A DNA stretch of 64,000 bases from Amycolatopsis solani (GTDB lineage Bacteria > Actinomycetota > Actinomycetes > Mycobacteriales > Pseudonocardiaceae). A program made the translations under genes and the position numbers. The notes under the pieces are model-generated. The model had not been told where the DNA came from and made no database searches. It was given only the letters and a program-made list of their open reading frames with translations. Of the stretch, positions 18,294-24,435 are shown piece after piece; the first letter of the stretch is position 1, and each line of letters starts with the position of its first letter. Location of the stretch: NCBI RefSeq assembly GCF_033441515.1, contig NZ_JAWQJT010000003.1:620001-684000 (forward strand), given 5' to 3'.

Positions 18294-18336
18294 AATCAAG
18301 CGCGCCTGATTGTTTCTTGCCCGGACCGCGTATGCT
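18294..18336. promoter_or_regulatory. Divergent control region with an 18-bp near-palindrome
   Basis: AATCAAGCGCGCCTGATT (18294-18311) is an inverted repeat with one mismatched pair. Rightwards, TGATTG overlaps it and lies 18 bases from TATGCT (18331-18336), a good -10 about 40 bases before the JmjC start at 18376. Leftwards, TTGATT lies 17 bases from CACGCT, positioned for the catabolic operon. A TetR dimer bound here would cover both -35 elements; the operon's own TetR is the obvious candidate. Confidence 0.45.
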
Positions 18337-18375
18337 GGGGAGACGCCGGAAACGACCACAGGATCCGTGGGAGAC

Positions 18376-19581
18376 ATGACGCCTCCTCGCACGCTGGCCG
18401 ACCTGATCACCCCGACCCCCGTGAGTCGGTTCCTGGGCGATTCCCACGGCCGCGAACACGCCTTGTTCCGCGGCGGGGCCGCCGCCTTCGACCCGGTGCT
18501 CCCCTGGTCCGCGCTCAACGACCTGCTCGAGCGGAACCGGCTCGTCCCGCCGCGGCTGCGCCTCGTGCGCGGCGGCGCCGACGTCGATCCCGCCGCCTAC
18601 GTCGACGAAGTCCCGTTGCGGGACGGCGGGCACGCGCGGCGGCTGATCACCGGCGCGTTGCTCGGCCAGCTCCGCGAGGGCGCGACGCTGGTCGTCGACG
18701 CCGTCGAAGAACTGCACGGCCCGGTCGGCGCGCTCGCCGCCGCGCTGGAGCGCGACCTGCGCGAACAGGTCCAGGTCAACCTCTACGCCAGCTGGGGCAC
18801 CTCGCACGGGTTCGACGTCCACTGGGACAACCACGACGTCCTCGCGCTCCAGGTCGCCGGCCGCAAGAACTGGCGCCTCTACGGCCCCACCAGGCCGTTC
18901 CCGCTCTACCGGGACGTCGAGGCGCCACCGCCACCCGAAGGTGACCCGGTCGCGGAGTACCTGCTCGAAGCGGGCGACGTGCTGTACCTGCCGCGCGGCC
19001 ACTGGCACGACGTCGCCGCGCTCGGCACCCCGTCGCTGCACCTGACCTTCGGGTTCGCGCCCGCCACCGGGATCGACCTCGCCGAGTGGCTGGTCGACCG
19101 GCTGCGCGCCGACGAGCGGTTCCGGCGGGACCTGCCGCGCTTCGCCGCGCCGGAGCGGCGCAAGGAACTCGCCGAGACCCTGTACGCGGCCATCGGCGAG
19201 TACTTCGACGCCGAAGCCGTCGACCGCTTCCTGCTCGAACACGACGGGAACGCCCGGCTGGCCCCGGGGATCCGCCTGCCGTGGGGCGCGACACCCGAAG
19301 CGCTGCCGCCGGGCGACGACGCCGTCGCGCGGCTGCTGACCACGCGCGCGGCGGTCCGGCGCCGCCCGGACGGCACCGTGGTCCTCTTCGCCGCCGGGCA
19401 CCAGTGGGTCTTCGCCGGCGCCGCCGAACCGGTGCTCACCGCGCTGGCCGAGGGCGCGGGCCGGACGATCGCGGACCTGGCCGCGCTGCCCGGGTCCACA
19501 GTGGACGCGGCCACCGTCCGCGCGCTGCTGGCCGAACTGACGTCGGCCGGCCTAATTGTCGTCGAGGAGGCGCCGTCATGA
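18376..19581 (+). CDS. JmjC/cupin-4 family 2-oxoglutarate oxygenase
   Basis: 401 aa from the ATG at 18376 (GGGAG 6 bases upstream); an in-frame start at 18310 lies inside the promoter and is rejected. The JmjC fold spans residues about 100-260, with Fe ligands HWD near 154-156 in the stretch FDVHWDNHDV and the distal His in YLPRGHWHDV near 210. The winged C-terminal half is like ribosomal oxygenases (YcfD/RoxA, NO66, MINA53), which hydroxylate Arg or His in proteins. Its stop overlaps the start of a 59-aa peptide gene (ATGA), which makes the peptide, or the STAND protein after it, a likely substrate or partner. Confidence 0.85.
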   Translation: MTPPRTLADLITPTPVSRFLGDSHGREHALFRGGAAAFDPVLPWSALNDLLERNRLVPPRLRLVRGGADVDPAAYVDEVPLRDGGHARRLITGALLGQLREGATLVVDAVEELHGPVGALAAALERDLREQVQVNLYASWGTSHGFDVHWDNHDVLALQVAGRKNWRLYGPTRPFPLYRDVEAPPPPEGDPVAEYLLEAGDVLYLPRGHWHDVAALGTPSLHLTFGFAPATGIDLAEWLVDRLRADERFRRDLPRFAAPERRKELAETLYAAIGEYFDAEAVDRFLLEHDGNARLAPGIRLPWGATPEALPPGDDAVARLLTTRAAVRRRPDGTVVLFAAGHQWVFAGAAEPVLTALAEGAGRTIADLAALPGSTVDAATVRALLAELTSAGLIVVEEAPS

Positions 19582-19757
19582 CCCCCACACCACCGGCCCG
19601 CGGCCTGCTTTTGCGTGTCGAACCCCTACCCGGCGCACGGAAGCAGCACGCGCCGGAGAACGACGGCACCGACCGGCACGGGGCGGGGCACGGTCCCGGC
19701 CTGGCGGACTGGCTGCGCGGCTGGTCCGCGACCCGCACCACGCCCGGGGCACCATGA
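19578..19757 (+). CDS. 59-aa peptide between JmjC oxygenase and SIR2-STAND gene
   Basis: ATG overlaps the JmjC stop (ATGA) and its own TGA overlaps the next ATG at 19754 (ATGA), so it is clearly translated as part of a coupled three-gene unit. The N-terminal half LLLRVEPLPGARKQHAPEND is followed by GTD and a Gly/Trp/Arg-rich tail. There is no membrane segment, no signal peptide and no cysteine. Such a short coding gene tucked behind a protein hydroxylase looks like a modified peptide or a peptide signal for the STAND protein; this is inference. I do not recognise a named family. Confidence 0.65.
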   Translation: MTPTPPARGLLLRVEPLPGARKQHAPENDGTDRHGAGHGPGLADWLRGWSATRTTPGAP

Positions 19758-19804
19758 GCAGGCCGCTCGCCGAAGCCCTGGCCACCCAGATCGCCTCCCG
19801 GTAG
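19754..19804 (+). pseudogene. Orphaned first 16 codons of the SIR2-STAND gene
   Basis: ATG at 19754 overlaps the peptide stop (ATGA) and starts the residues MSRPLAEALATQIASR, followed by TAG (19802-19804). The frame after the TAG continues without a break as ATGGTPVASWTGLLRHG, the usual sequence just behind the SIR2 glycine-rich loop. So this is the original N-terminus, cut off by an in-frame stop at a junction where the GAG-type loop should be. Confidence 0.7.
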
Positions 19805-19840
19805 GCGACCGGCGGGACGCCCGTCGCGAGCTGGACCGGG

Positions 19841-22678
19841 TTGCTGCGCCACGGCGTCCGGACGTGCGAGACGGTCGTGCCCGGGCTGCCCGCCGGCTGG
19901 GCGGACCGGCTGCACGCCCAGATCGACAGCGGCGACCTGGTCGAACTGCTGTCCGCCGCGGAGAACATCGCGACCCGGCTCGGCGCGCCCGGCGGCGGTG
20001 AGTACGCCCGCTGGCTGCGCAAAACCGTCGGCGCGCTGCGCGTCCACGACCACGCGGTCATCCGGGCGCTGGCCGCCCTCGGCGTCCCGCTGGCCACCAC
20101 CAACTACGACGGGCTCATCGAGGACGTCACCGGCCTGCCGCCGGTGACCTGGCGCGACGGCGCGCGGGTCGAGCGGGTGCTCCGCGGGGACGAACCGGGT
20201 GTGCTGCACCTGCACGGCCACTGGCGGGATCCCGCGTCGGTCGTGCTCGGCGTCCGCTCGTACGAAGCCGTCCTCGGCGCCGACCACGCGCAGACGATCC
20301 AGCGCGCGCTCGCCACGCTGCGGACCATGGTGTTCGTCGGGTTCGGCGCGGGTCTGGGCGACCCCAACTTCGGCGCGCTGCTCGACTGGATCAGCCGCGT
20401 GCTCACCGGTTCGGAGTACCGGCACTACCGGCTTTGCCTGGCCCGGGAGGTGCCCGCGCTGACCGGGACCGCGATCACGCCGTTGCCCTACGGCGAGGAC
20501 CGGGCCGAGCTGGCGGGCTTCCTGCTCGGCCTGCCCGCCGCGAAAGCGGACGCGGCCCCGGGCCCGGCGGGCCGGCTGCCGCCCCGCCCCCGCTGCTTCG
20601 GCCGGGACGCGCTGGTCGAAGCGCTCGTCACCGCCGTGCTCGCGGACCCGGTGCGGCCGATCCCGGTCCTCGGGCCGCCCGGGATCGGCAAGAGCACGGT
20701 CTCGGCGGCCGCGTTGCACGACCCCGCGGTGGTCGCCCGTTTCGGCGCCCGCCGCTGGTTCGTCCGGTGCGCCACCACCCGCGGCGGCGCCGAGCTGCAC
20801 CCGGAAATCCTCGCCGCGATGGGGTTGTCACCCGGCGCAGACCCCCGGGCGCAGGTGCTCGCCGCGCTGGCGGCCGCCCCCGCGGCGCTGGTGCTCGACA
20901 ACGGGGAGACGCCGTGGGAAGCCGACCGCGAGGGCACGGAGGCCGCGCTCGCCGAGCTGGCCGGGGTGCCCGGGCTCGCCCTCGTGCTGACCGCGCGCGG
21001 CAGGCAGCGGCCGCCGGGCGTCCCCTGGTGCGACGCCGTCGAAGTGCCACCGCTGAAGCTGGCCGACGCGCGTGAGCTCTTCCTTTCCGTGGCGGGCCGC
21101 CGGTTCGCGGCCGACCCGGTCCTCGAACCACTGCTCGTCGCGCAGGACGGCCTGCCGCTGACCGTCGAGCTGCTGGCGTACCGGGCCGAAGGCGAACCGG
21201 ACCTCGCGGGCCTGTGGCGCCGCTGGCGGGCGAAGCGGCATTCCTTGATCACCAGCGGTAGCCTCGGCTTCCGCGCCGGGCCGGAGGTGTCCTTCGAAGT
21301 GTCGATCAACGGACCACGTATGACGGGCACCGCGCGCCGGCTGCTCGGCCTGCTTTCCGTGCTGCCGGACGGCATCGCGCACGCGGACCTCGACGTGCTC
21401 GTGCCCGAGGACCCCGAAGCGGCGTCGACGCTGCGCAAGGCGGGGCTCGCGTTCGACGAAGCCGACCGGCTGCACGTGCTGCGCCCGATCCGCGACCACG
21501 TCGAGACGACCCACCCGATCCCCGCCGAAGACCTGGACCTGCTGGTCCGGCACTGGTCCGGGCTGGCCGTCCGGTGGGCGGCGCGGATCGACCGGGCCGG
21601 CGGGGCCGAAGCCGTCACGCGGCTCACCGCGGAGTACGGCAACGTCGACGCGATGCTCGAGCGCGGGCTCGCGGCCGAAGACCCGGTCCCGGCCCTCGAC
21701 GCGGCCATCGCGCTGGCCAAGTACCTCGCCGCGACCGGGCTCGGCTCGGCCCGGATCCTGCACACCGCCCGGGAAGCCGCGAACCGCGCCGGCGATCTCC
21801 GCCGCGAGGCGAAACTGCTGGTGGCGCTCGGGGACCTCGCGTACTCGCGGACCGACCAGGCCGACGTCACCGAGCTCTACCGGCAGGCGGAGGAGCTGTA
21901 CCGGCGGATCGGCGACCGCGGCGGCGAGGGCGACTGCGGCCGTCGTCTCGGCGACGCGGCGCTCGTCCACGACGACTACGCGACCGCCGACGCGCACTAC
22001 CGGCGCGCGCGGGCGCTGTACACCGAAGCCGGCGACCTCCACGGGCAGGCCGACTGCGTCAAGTCGCTGGGCGACCTCGCGCTCAGCCGCGACGAGTACG
22101 CCGAAGCCATCGCGCACTACGAGGAAGCCCGGCCGGTCTACGAGCGGATCGGGGAACTGCTGGGGCAGGCCAACTGCACCCGGCGGCTCGGCAACGTCGC
22201 GCGCAAGCTGGGCGAGCACGCCCAGGCGGGCCGCCGCTTCGCCCAGGCACTGGCGTTGTTCGAGGAGATCGGCGACGTGCTGGGCCAGGCGAACTGCACC
22301 AAGGGCCTCGGCGACGTCGCGCTGGCCGGCGGCGACCCGGCCGCGGCCGCGGACGGCTACCAGCGCGCCAACACCCTGTACCAGCAGCTGGGGAACACCC
22401 TCGGCGAGGCGAACAGCGTCAAGTTCCTGGGCGACGCCGCGCTGGCCGGCGGCGACCGCGCGGCCGCCGTCGAGTGCTACCAGCGGGCGCTGCCGCTCTA
22501 CGAACGGATCCCGCAGCCCTACAGCGCCGGCACGACGTACCAGCGGCTGGCCCGGCTCAGCGACGGCGCGGACCGCACCCGCTACGTCCGCGCGGCCCGC
22601 GAGGTGTGGCTCAAGATCGGGCGGGCCGACATGGCCCGCAAGCTCGACGAGGAGTTCGGCGAGCCGGTGGTGTCCTGA
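19841..22678 (+). CDS. SIR2-like domain / STAND ATPase / TPR protein, N-terminally truncated
   Basis: 945 aa if translation restarts at the TTG at 19841; the ancestral start at 19754 is separated by a TAG. The SIR2 part (to about residue 230) keeps LATTNYDG, the catalytic-His HLHGHW and VGFGAGLGDPNF, but the N-terminal GAG.S NAD loop is missing. A STAND ATPase follows, with Walker A GPPGIGKST near 277, LVLDNGE near 350 and GLPLTVE near 440. From about 640 to 920 there are seven 40-residue TPRs carrying LGDVAL and GQANC motifs. SIR2-STAND-TPR proteins are NADase-type defence or abortive-infection proteins. Here NAD cleavage may be lost while sensor and switch are intact, unless the stop is a sequencing error. 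Confidence 0.8.
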   Translation: MLRHGVRTCETVVPGLPAGWADRLHAQIDSGDLVELLSAAENIATRLGAPGGGEYARWLRKTVGALRVHDHAVIRALAALGVPLATTNYDGLIEDVTGLPPVTWRDGARVERVLRGDEPGVLHLHGHWRDPASVVLGVRSYEAVLGADHAQTIQRALATLRTMVFVGFGAGLGDPNFGALLDWISRVLTGSEYRHYRLCLAREVPALTGTAITPLPYGEDRAELAGFLLGLPAAKADAAPGPAGRLPPRPRCFGRDALVEALVTAVLADPVRPIPVLGPPGIGKSTVSAAALHDPAVVARFGARRWFVRCATTRGGAELHPEILAAMGLSPGADPRAQVLAALAAAPAALVLDNGETPWEADREGTEAALAELAGVPGLALVLTARGRQRPPGVPWCDAVEVPPLKLADARELFLSVAGRRFAADPVLEPLLVAQDGLPLTVELLAYRAEGEPDLAGLWRRWRAKRHSLITSGSLGFRAGPEVSFEVSINGPRMTGTARRLLGLLSVLPDGIAHADLDVLVPEDPEAASTLRKAGLAFDEADRLHVLRPIRDHVETTHPIPAEDLDLLVRHWSGLAVRWAARIDRAGGAEAVTRLTAEYGNVDAMLERGLAAEDPVPALDAAIALAKYLAATGLGSARILHTAREAANRAGDLRREAKLLVALGDLAYSRTDQADVTELYRQAEELYRRIGDRGGEGDCGRRLGDAALVHDDYATADAHYRRARALYTEAGDLHGQADCVKSLGDLALSRDEYAEAIAHYEEARPVYERIGELLGQANCTRRLGNVARKLGEHAQAGRRFAQALALFEEIGDVLGQANCTKGLGDVALAGGDPAAAADGYQRANTLYQQLGNTLGEANSVKFLGDAALAGGDRAAAVECYQRALPLYERIPQPYSAGTTYQRLARLSDGADRTRYVRAAREVWLKIGRADMARKLDEEFGEPVVS

Positions 22679-22739
22679 GGCGGGCGCTCACGCTATTGAC
22701 ATCTTGCCAGTAACGGCGGGCCGCACTACGTTCGTCGCC

Positions 22740-23570
22740 ATGGCCGAGATCACCTACGCCGTCGCGGACCGGATCGCCACGGTGACGCTGAACCGCCCCG
22801 AGGCGCGCAACGGCTACACGATCCGGATGGCCGACGAGCTCAGCGAGGCGATGGACCGCGCCGACCGCGACGAAGACGTCCGCGTCGTCGTGCTGACCGG
22901 CGCGGGCAAGGACTTCTGCGTGGGGGCCGACCTCTCGCAGGGCGGCTTCGACTTCGACCCGTCGACCGGCCCGGACGCGGCGTGGCAGGAGCCCGCCGGC
23001 CGGTGCTCGAAGCGGATCTTCACGATGAACAAGCCGGTGATCGCGGCCCTGCACGGCGCGGCGGTCGGCGGCGGGATCACGATCACTCTGTCGTGCGACT
23101 ACCGGCTCGCCTCGGAGGACTCGCGCTTCGGTTTCGTGTTCACGCGCCGCGGGATCTACCCCGAAGGCGCGTCGGCGTGGTTCCTCCCCCGGCTGGTCGG
23201 GATGGGAACGGCGCTGGACTGGATGATCAGCGGCCGCGTCTTCCCCGCGGCGGAGGCGCTGGAGAAGGGCCTCGTGCACCAGGTCTTCCCGGTGGGGACG
23301 GTGCTCGACGCGGCGTACAAGCTCGCCCGCGAGATCGTCGCGAACACCGCGCCGGTGTCGGTCGCGGTGACCCGCCAGCTGCTCTACCGAATGGCGAGCG
23401 CGGAATCGCCGTTCCCGGTGCACGAACTCGACTCCCGCCTGATCGGCGGCCTGGGCTCGAACCCGGACGCCGTCGAGGGCGTCCTGTCGTTCCTGCAGAA
23501 GCGGCCGCCGTCGTGGGGCCTGCGCGTGGACCAGGACCTCCCCTCCTACCTCCCTTGGGTGACCGAATGA
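22740..23570 (+). CDS. Enoyl-CoA hydratase/isomerase (crotonase) family protein
   Basis: 276 aa from the ATG at 22740. Crotonase fold: FCVGADLS near residue 63 (oxyanion loop 1), HGAAVGGGITITLSCDYRLA near 107 (oxyanion loop 2), and RRGIYPEGASAWFLPRLVG near 140 with the catalytic Glu position. It hydrates or isomerises an enoyl-CoA. A TTGACA hexamer at 22696-22701 lies upstream, but no convincing -10 goes with it. It forms a coupled pair with the acetoacetate-decarboxylase-like gene. It may supply the hydratase step that the AtuA operon lacks, though it sits 4 kb away. Confidence 0.9.
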   Translation: MAEITYAVADRIATVTLNRPEARNGYTIRMADELSEAMDRADRDEDVRVVVLTGAGKDFCVGADLSQGGFDFDPSTGPDAAWQEPAGRCSKRIFTMNKPVIAALHGAAVGGGITITLSCDYRLASEDSRFGFVFTRRGIYPEGASAWFLPRLVGMGTALDWMISGRVFPAAEALEKGLVHQVFPVGTVLDAAYKLAREIVANTAPVSVAVTRQLLYRMASAESPFPVHELDSRLIGGLGSNPDAVEGVLSFLQKRPPSWGLRVDQDLPSYLPWVTE

Positions 23571-24166
23571 GCCTCTACCCGCCGCAGCCCTGGCACCTGA
23601 CCGCCGACGCGAGGGTCTCGGTCTGGCGCGTGCCGGTCTCGGACCTGCCCGCGGTTCCCGCCGAGCCCCTGGTGATCGCCGGGCACGCATCGGTGTTCAC
23701 GGCGTGGATCGACTACACCCCGCCGGGGCAGCTGGCCTACCACGAGCTCCTGGCCGCGGTGTCGATCAAGGCGCGCCGGGTGTCCTGCTCGATCACGGAG
23801 ATCTGGGTCGACAGCGAGGCGTCCCTGGCGGGCGGCCGCGAGCTGTGGGCCATCCCGAAGGACCTGGCGACCCTGGACTTCACCGGCGGCCCCACCTTCA
23901 CGGCGACCGCGGCCACTTCCGACGACTGGATCGCGACGGCGGCGTTCAAGCGCCGCCCGGGCCTGCCGGTGCGGGTCCCGACGTCGTTCGAGGTGGTCCA
24001 GTCGCGCGACGGCCTGCTGCGGACGCCGGTCGGCGCGAAGATCCGCCCGCGCCCGGCGTCGGCGGACTGGAGCTTCAACCCGGACGGCCCCCTGGGCTAC
24101 CTCGCCGGGCGGCGGCCGGTGGCGAGCCTGGAGCTGCCTTCTTCGACGTTGCGCTTCGGCGCCTGA
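23567..24166 (+). CDS. Acetoacetate decarboxylase family protein
   Basis: 199 aa, ATG overlapping the hydratase stop (ATGA). Pattern ELWAIPKDLATLDF near residue 100 matches the family block (E.WGIPK) that carries the Schiff-base lysine region in ADC-like proteins, within a beta-rich domain of the usual 200-250 aa. It could decarboxylate a 3-oxo acid at the end of the CoA pathway, although many family members are hydratase- or aldolase-like rather than decarboxylases. Acetoacetate is an end product of leucine/HMG-type degradation, which fits the neighbourhood. Confidence 0.8.
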   Translation: MSLYPPQPWHLTADARVSVWRVPVSDLPAVPAEPLVIAGHASVFTAWIDYTPPGQLAYHELLAAVSIKARRVSCSITEIWVDSEASLAGGRELWAIPKDLATLDFTGGPTFTATAATSDDWIATAAFKRRPGLPVRVPTSFEVVQSRDGLLRTPVGAKIRPRPASADWSFNPDGPLGYLAGRRPVASLELPSSTLRFGA

Positions 24167-24259
24167 ACGGCTGCGGAAGGTACCCGCGAAACCCCGCGAT
24201 CGCGCGGTGAAGTACTTCTCTGGGTGATCACACAATCCCGTCAGAGTGAACTCGCGACA

Positions 24260-24301
24260 CGCCATCTGGGGGCCCGTGCGGGCAGGCACCCCTACATGTA
24301 G
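24260..24301 (+). promoter_or_regulatory. Candidate tandem NrdR boxes upstream of nrdA
   Basis: CTACATGTAG (24292-24301) is a perfect palindrome and matches the conserved positions of the NrdR box core CwAnATnTwG. A weaker match, CGCCATCTGG, starts exactly 32 bases earlier (24260-24269), the three-helical-turn spacing expected of paired NrdR boxes. NrdR itself is not encoded in the window. Confidence 0.45.
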
Positions 24302-24303
24302 TC

Positions 24304-24401
24304 TCTGGGAACCGGCAGGCCCCAGCGACGGGGAGACCGCTGCGCAAGACCTGCCAAGCAGCCTGGAGAAACACCTGCGCACGGCCTCGTGAGGCCGTGC
24401 G
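24304..24401 (+). ncRNA. Structured leader RNA of nrdA (possible cobalamin-type riboswitch)
   Basis: GGCAGG (24314-24319) pairs with CCTGCC (24350-24355); inside, CAGCG/CGCTG (24323-24327/24338-24342) forms a hairpin whose loop GGGG can pair with CCCC (24320-24323), a pseudoknot-like arrangement. GGAGACCG and AAGACCTGCC resemble parts of the B12 box. Downstream, a perfect 12-bp stem with a GT loop (24378-24401) precedes the ribosome site GGAGA. Streptomyces nrdABS is known to be controlled by a B12 riboswitch, but the canonical core seen in the metE leader is not visible here, so the class is uncertain. Confidence 0.45.
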
Positions 24402-24435
24402 GCGATCGAACGCGCCCGAAAAGTTGGAGACACGC

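Noticed and set aside
22696..22732. Strong promoter for the enoyl-CoA hydratase (TTGACA)
   Set aside because: The hexamer is good, but no -10 lies at 16-18 bases, so only mentioned in the gene entry.
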